From Paenibacillus sp. TCA20 (GTDB lineage: Bacteria; Bacillota; Bacilli; Paenibacillales; Paenibacillaceae): 48,784 nt of DNA. This document shows, in pieces, positions 39,363-46,759 of the stretch (positions are counted from its first letter, which is position 1; the number at the start of each line of letters is the position of its first letter). The position numbers and the translations under genes are program-made. Under the pieces are notes generated by a model. The model did no database searches and was not told the origin of the DNA. It saw only the letters and a list, made by a program, of their open reading frames with translations. Location of the stretch: contig NZ_BBIW01000023.1 of NCBI RefSeq assembly GCF_000732325.1, forward strand, positions 1-48,784, written 5' to 3'.

Positions 39363-39442
39363 TGCCTCCAATGAACTGCATGACACCTGAGAGCAGTGAG
39401 CGGTCATGTGTTACGCAAGTTTCACGCACTTAGCTGCTAAAA

Positions 39443-39467
39443 AAAACCCGTCGAGCTGACGGGTTTT
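39443..39467. terminator. bidirectional terminator after the tadA operon
   Basis: A perfect 10-bp stem AAAACCCGTC/GACGGGTTTT with a 5-nt loop is followed by CTTGT on the plus strand and by further T residues on the minus strand. It lies between the convergent acetyltransferase and lipoprotein genes. Confidence 0.85.
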
Positions 39468-39539
39468 CTTGTGTATAAAACCGATGAATCTCAATCGGAT
39501 CATTATTTATAATGGCAATCTCATTATAACGATTCGCGA

Positions 39540-40622
39540 TTAATAGCTGTAGTAAGACTCGTTCAATATCTCTTCGAACTCTTCCATGGTTACTACATCA
39601 TCTCCCGCAGGAATACCAATGACGAATTCAGGCGTTTCGTTAATTTTGGAATAATGATTTGTGCCTGTCAGCGCAAGGTTAATCACCTCTTTTGTGTCTG
39701 GATCGTTGATCACGATATCCACAATTGCTTCTTGGTATGCAGGGATATTATCTTTATTAATCGCTGTATTGATGTTAAATGTGTTGATCGTCAAATAATT
39801 CTTCAGCTCTTCCAGATCTGCTGCCATTTGGCTTTGATCTGTAGCTGTAAGAGCTTCCTTCGCTTCTGCAATATCCTCATCTGTCAGCTGGAGCATCTCT
39901 TTGTATTCATCCTTGCTGATGATATCGAGTACTTTAGGCAGTGCGTTGTTTACCAAGACGGTAATGGCTTCCTTCACATTATCATTGGTAATCGCAAATT
40001 GTACGATTTGTTTAGCATCTACATCCTCAGGAAGTGTAACTGCATCCGCCTCCAGGTTCTTGAAATACGTATCCTGGTCGTATTCTGCAAGGACTGCCTC
40101 GCTAATTTCATTCGTCAGCGCCTGAGATTTAGCAACATCCATCGCTTCTGGATTCCACTCTACGCCTTCTTCCTCAGCAAGCTTCTTCATATCCAGCTCA
40201 ATGTATTTACCAATTAGTGTTTCTGGCATTGGAAGCATAGGGATGTTCGGTACCTTAACGAACACCTTCTCCGTAGTCACAACCATTGGGATGTTATACG
40301 TCATCTCCATGTCGCCCTTGATTGCAATGCCTAGTGTAAACTCTGCTTGCATCGGATCATTCTGGAACACCCCATCAACCGTAAGCTCTGCATCCTTCAA
40401 CATGGACATAATCATGGCCATATCATCGGAATTTTCTGCAGAGCTAAAGCTTAAGTTGTCAATTTTCACTTTGCTTGTCATTTCGTAAGAGGTCATTTCT
40501 GCCGCTTGTGTCGCCGCACTTTGTACCGCCTCTTTCGGTTCTTGCTTGGTTCCGCAGCCTGCCAGAATTAACACCATAGACAGCATTAATGCAAACAAGC
40601 CTTTCGTGAATCCTTTTTTCAT
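39540..40622 (-). CDS. hypothetical secreted lipoprotein
   Basis: A 360-aa lipoprotein. The signal peptide (KKGFTKGLFALMLSMVLIL) ends in the lipobox LAGC, with the lipidated Cys near residue 23. The mature part has an acidic repeat-poor sequence with alternating beta strands (YNIPMVVTTEKVFVKVP) and a helical middle; it resembles LolA/LprG-like fold proteins of Firmicutes but no family can be named with confidence. An upstream open frame has no signal. The ATG at 40622 has AAGGGG at 11 bases. A weak promoter (TTTATA-17-TATTAT, 40675-40703) lies upstream. Confidence 0.82.
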   Translation of the reverse strand: MKKGFTKGLFALMLSMVLILAGCGTKQEPKEAVQSAATQAAEMTSYEMTSKVKIDNLSFSSAENSDDMAMIMSMLKDAELTVDGVFQNDPMQAEFTLGIAIKGDMEMTYNIPMVVTTEKVFVKVPNIPMLPMPETLIGKYIELDMKKLAEEEGVEWNPEAMDVAKSQALTNEISEAVLAEYDQDTYFKNLEADAVTLPEDVDAKQIVQFAITNDNVKEAITVLVNNALPKVLDIISKDEYKEMLQLTDEDIAEAKEALTATDQSQMAADLEELKNYLTINTFNINTAINKDNIPAYQEAIVDIVINDPDTKEVINLALTGTNHYSKINETPEFVIGIPAGDDVVTMEEFEEILNESYYSY

Positions 40623-40674
40623 TTGTTGTTTTTCCCCTTTCCAAAGCCACCATTTCCATAAATCACACCATAAC

Positions 40675-40703
40675 ATAATAAACCATTAGCTCATAAGTAT
40701 AAA
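40675..40703 (-). promoter_or_regulatory. putative lipoprotein gene promoter
   Basis: On the minus strand -35 TTTATA (40698-40703) and -10 TATTAT (40675-40680) are separated by 17 bp, giving a leader of about 45 nt. Confidence 0.4.
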
Positions 40704-40779
40704 CACTTTTGGTCAATTTTGGTGCTATAGATTTATAAAAATCTAATTTAGTTAATTTCGTCTTTTTTCGACACCATTT

Positions 40780-40793
40780 TATAAGCGTTTTCA
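40780..40793 (-). promoter_or_regulatory. cre-like site
   Basis: On the minus strand TGAAAACGCTTATA matches the CcpA operator consensus TGWAARCGYTWNCW at 13 of 14 positions. It lies about 110 bp upstream of the predicted start of lipoprotein transcription, in the same gap as the sspP terminator. Confidence 0.4.
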
Positions 40794-40852
40794 AACTAGG
40801 GGTTACGACGATTTCTCTTGTCACCATGCGGATTTTCATAATTATGCAAAAT

Positions 40853-40886
40853 AAAAAAGCCTCTGCTTTAAAAGCATGGCCTTTTC
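40853..40886 (-). terminator. terminator after sspP
   Basis: On the minus strand stems AAAAGGCC/GGCTTTTTT and GCTTT/AAAGC, with a small internal loop, are followed by T residues. It lies about 40 bp downstream of sspP and ends a small operon. The remainder of 40623-40926 holds the lipoprotein promoter and cre-like site. Confidence 0.7.
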
Positions 40887-40926
40887 ACAAAAATGCATTT
40901 ATTACTCACATACAAGCTATCCATAA

Positions 40927-41079
40927 CTATCCTTCCGGATTGTTATGGTCCACATGATTGCGGTTCTTCACCTTTTTGGAGCCAGACAACGGCGCGGGAC
41001 CCGAAGCATGATCACGCTTCTCTTTACCCCCTTGTGAAGTCTGTGCTTCAGGGACAGGAACTGCTCTTGGCTTACCCAT
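40927..41079 (-). CDS. sspP: Small acid-soluble spore protein P
   Basis: A 50-aa protein. The C-terminal half GPAPLSGSKKVKNRNH is the diagnostic core of the SspP/CotL family, a minor spore protein made in the forespore under sigma-G in B. subtilis. The N-terminal half (GKPRAVPVPEAQ) is basic and unstructured. The ATG (41077-41079) has AGGAGG at good spacing. The gene starts 14 bp after the 113-aa gene upstream, so they are probably one transcript. It is too short for common gene-finding cut-offs. Confidence 0.9.
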   Translation of the reverse strand: MGKPRAVPVPEAQTSQGGKEKRDHASGPAPLSGSKKVKNRNHVDHNNPEG

Positions 41080-41092
41080 TCGTGAATTCCTC

Positions 41093-41434
41093 CTAAGGAT
41101 TGGTTAACTGCTGTACCGCTTGGGCACATTCATGGATATGACGAGTGTAATCCTGCGCCATCTGCTGTATTGCATCGGTGCGTTCATCAATATGAAGCCC
41201 GTCTTTTTCTACATCAATTAGATCTACCTTCACTTCACGGTTGTCCACATACGCACAGCGAAAATCAAATGAGTACAATTGACGTCCTGCCGCATCAATA
41301 TGAATACGAATTGCTTGCTGATCCGCCTCATCGGCATGCACCTGAGCTTGATCTCCCTGATTCAGGATGACAGGCAGTCTTTCTTGCCAGGCATGAACAA
41401 GCTGATTTTGATCAATATCAAAACTTTGGCTCAT
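41093..41434 (-). CDS. hypothetical protein, 113 aa, upstream of sspP
   Basis: Unrecognised cytoplasmic protein, rich in Asp, Gln and His, with no membrane segment. The sequence alternates a helical N-terminus, beta-like segments (QLYSFDFRCAYVDNREVKVD) and a helical C-terminus (ECAQAVQQL). GGAGGTG precedes the ATG with 9-base spacing, so translation is well supported. Its closeness to sspP suggests a sporulation-linked function, but this is inference. Confidence 0.8.
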   Translation of the reverse strand: MSQSFDIDQNQLVHAWQERLPVILNQGDQAQVHADEADQQAIRIHIDAAGRQLYSFDFRCAYVDNREVKVDLIDVEKDGLHIDERTDAIQQMAQDYTRHIHECAQAVQQLTNP

Positions 41435-41514
41435 TTATATTAGCACCTCCACACCTTATAAAGTGCGAAATACAGCTGCTTTTTATGCATTGCCCGTGTC
41501 ATGAACCGATATAA

Positions 41515-41550
41515 AAACAAAAAAGCCATCTCTTAATAGAGAATGGCTTG
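41515..41550 (-). terminator. terminator after tRNA-Ser
   Basis: On the minus strand AAGCCA/TGGCTT and TCTCT/AGAGA pair with one bulged base and a 4-nt loop, followed by TTTTTTG. It lies just downstream of the tRNA. Confidence 0.85.
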
Positions 41551-41563
41551 ATTATGTTATGTA

Positions 41564-41652
41564 TGGCGGAGAGGATGGGATTCGAACCCATGTGGAGTTG
41601 CCCCCTAACGGTTTTCAAGACCGCCCCGTTATGACCGCTTCGGTACCTCTCC
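41564..41652 (-). tRNA. tRNA-Ser (anticodon TGA)
   Basis: Read on the minus strand: acceptor stem GGAGAGG with CCTCTCC, D-loop, anticodon loop TCTTGAAAA giving TGA (UCA codon), a long class II variable arm, TTCGAATCC T-loop, discriminator G and an encoded CCA. Length is 89 nt. It lies downstream of serS on the same strand, next to the synthetase that charges it. Confidence 0.97.
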
Positions 41653-41784
41653 AGGATAAAATAATGCTTTATTTGGCGTTACATTTATATAACGCGTAAC
41701 AAAAATTATCTTATCACAGCTAGTACACAATTGCAAGTTTTTTTATAATTTAAATCCTAATCAGCAATATAGAAGACATCATCT

Positions 41785-43068
41785 TTACTTCTTAGATGTG
41801 ATTTTCTCTACTCCGCCCATATATGGAACCAGCACTTTTGGAATGATGACACTTCCATCTTCCTGCTGATAATTCTCCAGAATAGCCGCTACCGTTCTGC
41901 CTACCGCTAGTCCAGATCCGTTCAGTGTATGCAAAAATTCAGGCTTGGCCTTTGCTTCTCTACGGAAACGAATATTTGCCCGTCTAGCTTGGAAATCCTC
42001 ACAGTTAGAGCAAGAGGAGATCTCGCGGTACATCCCGCTCTCAGGCAGCCATACTTCAAGGTCATACGTCTTCGCTGATGTAAAGCCCATATCTGCCGTA
42101 CAGAGCGCCATAACGCGATAAGGGAGCTCCAGAAGCTGTAGAACACGTTCTGCGTTGCGGGTCATCTCTTCGAGTTCTTCATAAGAGTTCTCAGGCAGCG
42201 AGAATTTCAGCATCTCTACTTTGTTGAATTGATGCTGTCTGATCAGACCTCTTGTGTCACGCCCTGCCGATCCGGCCTCAGAACGGAAGCAGGAGCTGTA
42301 AGCGACAAATTTCTGAGGCAGCTCTTCTGCAGGGATAATCTCCTCACGGTGATAGTTCGTTACCGGTACTTCTGCCGTTGGAATCAAGTAATACTCGGTA
42401 TCCTTGATCTTGAACAGGTCCTCTTCGAACTTAGGCAGCTGTCCTGTACCATACAGACTGTCCTGATTAACAATCATCGGCGGCAGAATCTCTTCATAAC
42501 CATGATGATTACTATGAAGGTCCATCATGAAGTTAATCAATGCCCGCTCAAGACGTGCACCTAGACCTTTATAGAAAGTAAATCTAGAGCCAGTTACTTT
42601 AGCAGCAGCTTCAAAATCAAGTATTCCCAGCTCCCCAGCTACATCCCAGTGCGCTTTCGGTGCGAAGCTGAACTCTCTTGCTTCAGACCAGCGGCGAACC
42701 TCTACATTCTCATCCTCAGAAGCTCCCACAGGAACACTCTCATGTGGCAGGTTAGGAATCGCCATCGTCAAATCATTGATCTCGGATTCAAGCGTACGAA
42801 TTTCTTCATCCATCTGCTTAATACGATCGGATACCTCACGCATTTCCAGAATCAGCTCTTCTGCATCCTCTTTGTTCTTCTTGCGCTTGGCCACTTCACC
42901 GGATACTGTATTCCGGCGATTCTTTAGTAGCTCTACCTCTTGCAGCAATTCCCGGCGACGCATATCCAGCTTGGGGAATTCCGCAATAAGCTCCACTGAT
43001 TTGCCTCGGTTCTTTAGTGCTTGCTCTACTCGACCGAAGTCATTTCGCAATATTTTAACATCTAACAC
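41785..43068 (-). CDS. serS: Serine--tRNA ligase
   Basis: Class II synthetase (427 aa) that charges tRNA-Ser. An N-terminal coiled-coil arm (about 28-100) binds the long variable arm of tRNA-Ser. The catalytic domain has YLIPTAEVPV near 230, the motif 2 block FRSEAGSAGRDTRGLIRQHQ near 262 and the motif 3 region LNGSGLAVGRTVAAILEN near 385. The start is GTG (43066-43068) behind GGAGG. No T-box leader is seen, and a terminator separates it from pdxT. The tRNA-Ser gene lies 130 bp downstream. Confidence 0.97.
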   Translation of the reverse strand: MLDVKILRNDFGRVEQALKNRGKSVELIAEFPKLDMRRRELLQEVELLKNRRNTVSGEVAKRKKNKEDAEELILEMREVSDRIKQMDEEIRTLESEINDLTMAIPNLPHESVPVGASEDENVEVRRWSEAREFSFAPKAHWDVAGELGILDFEAAAKVTGSRFTFYKGLGARLERALINFMMDLHSNHHGYEEILPPMIVNQDSLYGTGQLPKFEEDLFKIKDTEYYLIPTAEVPVTNYHREEIIPAEELPQKFVAYSSCFRSEAGSAGRDTRGLIRQHQFNKVEMLKFSLPENSYEELEEMTRNAERVLQLLELPYRVMALCTADMGFTSAKTYDLEVWLPESGMYREISSCSNCEDFQARRANIRFRREAKAKPEFLHTLNGSGLAVGRTVAAILENYQQEDGSVIIPKVLVPYMGGVEKITSKK

Positions 43069-43106
43069 GAATAATCCCTCCTACGAAAACAACCTTGCCT
43101 GAAAAA

Positions 43107-43158
43107 TAGGAAAAGCTCCTCCCGCAAAGCTTATACAAGCCTGTGGGAGAAGTTTTTC
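43107..43158 (-). terminator. terminator between pdxT and serS
   Basis: On the minus strand CTTCTCCC pairs with GGGAGGAG, extended by an A/T run and small bulges, with a loop of about 15 nt and a CTTTTCC tail. It ends pdxST about 35 bp after pdxT, only 38 bp before serS. Confidence 0.65.
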
Positions 43159-43193
43159 GTGCCTTACCCGGGCAAGATCGTTTAAAAGTACAA

Positions 43194-43778
43194 TTATCTC
43201 AAACCTTGCAGGCTGCTCTCTACCATCTGCACAAAATACTGATGTAATCGGTAATCATCCGTGAGCTCCGGATGGAAGGAGCATGCGAGCAAATGCCCTT
43301 GACGGGCTGTCACGATTTCGTCTTGATACATAGATAGAACCGTAACCTCGTCTCCAATAGATTGAATGAGCGGAGCACGAATAAACACTGCGCGTACCGT
43401 CTCTTCGATGCCAACCATCTGCAAGTCGGTCTCAAAGCTCTCACGCTGACGGCCAAAAGCATTTCTTGAAACCGTCATGTTCATCAATCCTAGATGTGGT
43501 TCTTCACCGCCGGCAATTCGCTCAGCTAGCACAATCAAACCAGCACAAGTGCCGAATATTGGCTTGCCAGCCGCGGAAAATTGCCGAATTGCATCAATGA
43601 AGTTATACTTTCTCATCAGCTTACCAATCGTTGTACTCTCTCCGCCAGGAATAATTAAACCGTCTATATCGTTTAATTGCTCCACCTTCTTAATAGAGAT
43701 GCCTACACCACCAGCTAGCTCTACACTTCGAATATGCTCAGCTACTGCACCTTGTAGCGCCAATACACCAATCTTCAA
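43194..43778 (-). CDS. pdxT: Pyridoxal 5'-phosphate synthase glutaminase subunit PdxT
   Basis: Glutaminase (194 aa) that supplies ammonia to PdxS. Catalytic C78 (FGTCAG) and the His/Glu pair in SFHPEL near 170 are visible, with GGES at 45-48. The start is TTG at 43776-43778 with AAGGGA before it and N-terminus KIGVLALQGAV; an earlier TTG at 43802 overlaps pdxS. It follows pdxS by 17 bp and is translated from the same transcript. The PdxST complex makes vitamin B6 from ribose 5-phosphate, glyceraldehyde 3-phosphate and ammonia. Confidence 0.96.
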   Translation of the reverse strand: MKIGVLALQGAVAEHIRSVELAGGVGISIKKVEQLNDIDGLIIPGGESTTIGKLMRKYNFIDAIRQFSAAGKPIFGTCAGLIVLAERIAGGEEPHLGLMNMTVSRNAFGRQRESFETDLQMVGIEETVRAVFIRAPLIQSIGDEVTVLSMYQDEIVTARQGHLLACSFHPELTDDYRLHQYFVQMVESSLQGLR

Positions 43779-43795
43779 CTCGGTTCCCTTCTCTC

Positions 43796-44677
43796 TTACC
43801 AACCGCGATCGGACATGCGTTCTGCTGCAGTCAATTTGGATATTTCAATCCCTTTCATAGGGGCTCCTAAGTTCTTGGAAACTTCGGCAATCAGTTTGTA
43901 GTCGGTATAATGAGTTGTTGCTTCCACGATTGCACGAGCAAATTTCTCAGGGTTGTCCGATTTGAAAATACCGGATCCTACGAATACACCATCTGCGCCC
44001 AAGTGCATCATGAGCGCTGCATCTGCTGGAGTCGCTACACCACCTGCTGCAAAGTTAACGACAGGTAGCTTTCCATTCTCATGGACTTCACGCAGCAGCT
44101 CATAAGTCACGCCCAGGTTTTTCGCTTCCGCATACAATTCATCCTTGGACATGTTCTGTACTTTGCGAATTTGGCTGTTAATGAAACGCATATGACGAAC
44201 GGCCTCAACGATGTTACCTGTTCCCGGCTCGCCTTTTGTACGAATCATGGATGCCCCTTCACCAATCCGTCTTAGCGCCTCTCCTAAATCCTTCGCGCCA
44301 CATACAAATGGTACAGTGAACTCATGCTTATCGATATGGAACACTTCATCCGCAGGCGTAAGCACTTCGCTCTCATCAAGATAGTCAACACCTAGTGATT
44401 CCAGTACTTTCGCTTCAACGTAATGACCGATACGCGCCTTAGCCATAACCGGAATAGATACAACCTTCATAACCTCTTCAACGATGGTTGGATCAGCCAT
44501 ACGCGCCACACCACCGGCCGCACGAATGTCAGAAGGTACCCGCTCAAGAGCCATAACCGCAGTTGCACCTGATGCTTCTGCAATTTTTGCCTGCTCCGCG
44601 TTCATGACGTCCATGATGACGCCGCCTTTTTGCATTTCTGCCATGCCTCTTTTAACACGAGATGTTCCTGTTTCCAT
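43796..44677 (-). CDS. pdxS: Pyridoxal 5'-phosphate synthase subunit PdxS
   Basis: Synthase subunit (293 aa), a TIM barrel that assembles in rings with PdxT. The schiff-base lysine block VMAKARIGHYVEAK (near 78) and KGEPGTGNIVEAVRHMR (near 148) are both typical and highly conserved. The ATG at 44677 is preceded by GGGGGG at 11 bases. A -10 TATAAT (44818-44823) with a poor -35 gives a leader of about 140 nt. Confidence 0.97.
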   Translation of the reverse strand: METGTSRVKRGMAEMQKGGVIMDVMNAEQAKIAEASGATAVMALERVPSDIRAAGGVARMADPTIVEEVMKVVSIPVMAKARIGHYVEAKVLESLGVDYLDESEVLTPADEVFHIDKHEFTVPFVCGAKDLGEALRRIGEGASMIRTKGEPGTGNIVEAVRHMRFINSQIRKVQNMSKDELYAEAKNLGVTYELLREVHENGKLPVVNFAAGGVATPADAALMMHLGADGVFVGSGIFKSDNPEKFARAIVEATTHYTDYKLIAEVSKNLGAPMKGIEISKLTAAERMSDRGW

Positions 44678-44986
44678 ATCCTTTTACGCCCCCCATAATA
44701 TGCAGCAGTTCTTCCACTTAGGTCCCTATAAATAAGGTGTGTATACTTAGAAAAACATATTATATTTATCGACCATAAAATAGAATTCTAACTTGATATT
44801 TTACCTTATACATCCTTATTATACAACAATTTTACTGGATTTGACGTTCTATCCGAAGATCACCTGGACAGCGAAAATGAACCTAGGGCAGATCGTGCTT
44901 ATATGACCTGTCTAGTTGTCATTATCTCCGCTATGGACAATTTTATTTGATTTAAAATATTTGGTTTAAGAAACTGACTTCATAGC
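44678..44986 (-). other. gap between dacA and pdxS
   Basis: About 310 bp, AT-rich. On the minus strand it contains a consensus -10 TATAAT (44818-44823) and a second (44763-44768 region, TATAAT) that may drive pdxST; neither has a good -35. No terminator hairpin for dacA was recognised and no reading frame is credible. Confidence 0.4.
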
Positions 44987-46411
44987 TTAAAACAAATTTT
45001 TGATACTGTCGAACATATCCCCGAAGAAGTCCCCAATTGCACGGAACATCAGGCTGAACCAGCCGGCTTTTTCTACAGGCTCTGAGGTCACAAGGTTCAC
45101 GGTCTGTACCTGTTCACTTGCCATTCCTTCAATTTTGTAAGTGTACGTAATAGTGCCTGCTTTGGCTCCAGCTTCTACAGGTGCAGTTAGTCCTTCTCCT
45201 TCAAAGCTTGTCTCAAAAGTTGGAGTTGCATTCTCTGTTCCTTTAGGTACGAGGAAGTTCACTGCCTGTTCCGTTACAACTGGTGCTTCTTTCTCCTTAC
45301 CTTTTAACACTGGAGCTGTTTCTGCACCTGGAACAACGCTCTTGGCAGCTACGACCTGCTTCACTTCAAAATTCTCGAAGCCGTAATCAAGCACTTTCTT
45401 CGTTTCTGTAAACCGGCTAGCTTGTGAATCAGCACCCATAACGACACTAATCAGTCGCATGCCATCTCGTTCAGCCGTACCCGTAAAATTGTTGCCTGCT
45501 CTTGCCGTATGTCCTGTCTTCAATCCATCCAGGCCTTCGTAAGCAAACTGTTTGAAGTTCGTAATGTCTTTGTTCGCTTCAAGCATCCAGTTCCAGTTCA
45601 CCATCGGCTCTTGATCCGTTTCGCGGAATTTCAAGGATGGAATCGCTGTGTATTTGGCAAAATCCGGATGGTCAGTAATGATATACTTAGCCAATATTGC
45701 TGCATCCATTGCAGACATCGTAATTTCCTCATCTTCCGCAGGACGGAATTCCTCAGGCATATCTGCACGGTCAAGGCCAGTCGAATTGATGAAATGGGTT
45801 TTCGTCATTCCCATCCGCTTGGCTTCTTCATTCATCAGCTTAACAAACTCTTGCTCTGAACCAGCAACATATTCTGCAAGTGCTACAGTTGCGTCATTGG
45901 CTGAGCCTACAGCCATCGCTATGTATAGCTCTTCTACCGTATGTGTGTCACCTTCTGCTAGGAAGATTCGTGAGCCCTCACTGCTAGCTGCATTTTTCTT
46001 GACGGTAACTTCGGTATCCCACGAAAGCTCCCCTTGTTTGACCTTCTCAGCTACGATATACTCCGTCATCATCTTGGTCATACTCGCAGGCGCCAAAGCC
46101 TCGTCCGCATTAACAGATAGAAGCACCTCACCCGTGGTTGGCTCCAGCAATATTGCTGCCTTTACGTTAAGATTAACCGAGTCTGGAGACGGGACCTTAG
46201 CTGTTGCTGCTGTTGTTGCCGCAGTCGTTTCAGCTGTCGTATCTGTATTTGTTGTTGTGGCCGTTGCTACAGGAACGGAAGCTCCAAACACAGCTGCTGG
46301 AAGCACCGCCATGGAGAGCATATTCACAACCATAACCGTAGCAATCCTCTTCTTCATTTTCGCCTTCTTTCCCTTAGTGGAATGCTCTAATAATTCACTG
46401 TATTTCTTCAA
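44987..46411 (-). CDS. dacA: D-alanyl-D-alanine carboxypeptidase (PBP5-like)
   Basis: Low-molecular-mass penicillin-binding protein (474 aa) that trims the terminal D-Ala from stem peptides. A signal peptide (core ATVMVVNMLSMAVLPAAVFG) is followed by a Thr/Ala-rich linker (about 51-71), the catalytic domain with SxxK (S110-K113, PASMTK), SAN near 169 and KTG near 297, a beta domain and a C-terminal amphipathic helix that anchors it. The start is TTG (46409-46411) behind GAGGAGG; an ATG at codon 19, also preceded by AAGG, is an alternative. It lies between pdxS and guaB, as in B. subtilis. Confidence 0.95.
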   Translation of the reverse strand: MKKYSELLEHSTKGKKAKMKKRIATVMVVNMLSMAVLPAAVFGASVPVATATTTNTDTTAETTAATTAATAKVPSPDSVNLNVKAAILLEPTTGEVLLSVNADEALAPASMTKMMTEYIVAEKVKQGELSWDTEVTVKKNAASSEGSRIFLAEGDTHTVEELYIAMAVGSANDATVALAEYVAGSEQEFVKLMNEEAKRMGMTKTHFINSTGLDRADMPEEFRPAEDEEITMSAMDAAILAKYIITDHPDFAKYTAIPSLKFRETDQEPMVNWNWMLEANKDITNFKQFAYEGLDGLKTGHTARAGNNFTGTAERDGMRLISVVMGADSQASRFTETKKVLDYGFENFEVKQVVAAKSVVPGAETAPVLKGKEKEAPVVTEQAVNFLVPKGTENATPTFETSFEGEGLTAPVEAGAKAGTITYTYKIEGMASEQVQTVNLVTSEPVEKAGWFSLMFRAIGDFFGDMFDSIKNLF

Positions 46412-46665
46412 TGGAATAAATCCTCCTCTAATTTCTCAATCAATGATGTGCAAAACCCAATTCGTTCGTAATTACTTCGTATGCATGAATTCAATCGTGC
46501 CGAGATATTAAGAATCTATATTCTATACCACGATCCTAAACCACAGGATACGCAGCGAATTGCAGGCAGATTTATCTCACTGCTAAAACGAGCTTAAAAT
46601 AAATGTCTCAACAGCGATTCATTTAGCGGAACAAGCACTGTTTCATTTTAACACACGATATTGTG
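46412..46665 (-). other. gap upstream of dacA
   Basis: About 250 bp between the guaB terminator and dacA. On the minus strand an extended -10-like TGGTATAGA (around 46522-46530) may be the dacA promoter; its -35 is weak. No other feature was recognised. Confidence 0.35.
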
Positions 46666-46705
46666 CAAAAAAAGACAGGTCAGGTTAATTTCAACCTGCC
46701 TGTCT
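46666..46705 (-). terminator. terminator after guaB
   Basis: On the minus strand AGACAGG-CAGGTT pairs with AACCTG-a-CCTGTCT (one bulge), followed by seven T residues. It lies about 55 bp downstream of guaB. Confidence 0.9.
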
Positions 46706-46759
46706 ATAATCATGAGACTCTATATTGATGAAGGAATCATCAGTATAGAAAATTATATT

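Noticed and set aside
45648..46511. 287-aa plus-strand frame over dacA
   Set aside because: Serine- and alanine-rich reflection of the dacA Thr/Ala codons on the other strand.
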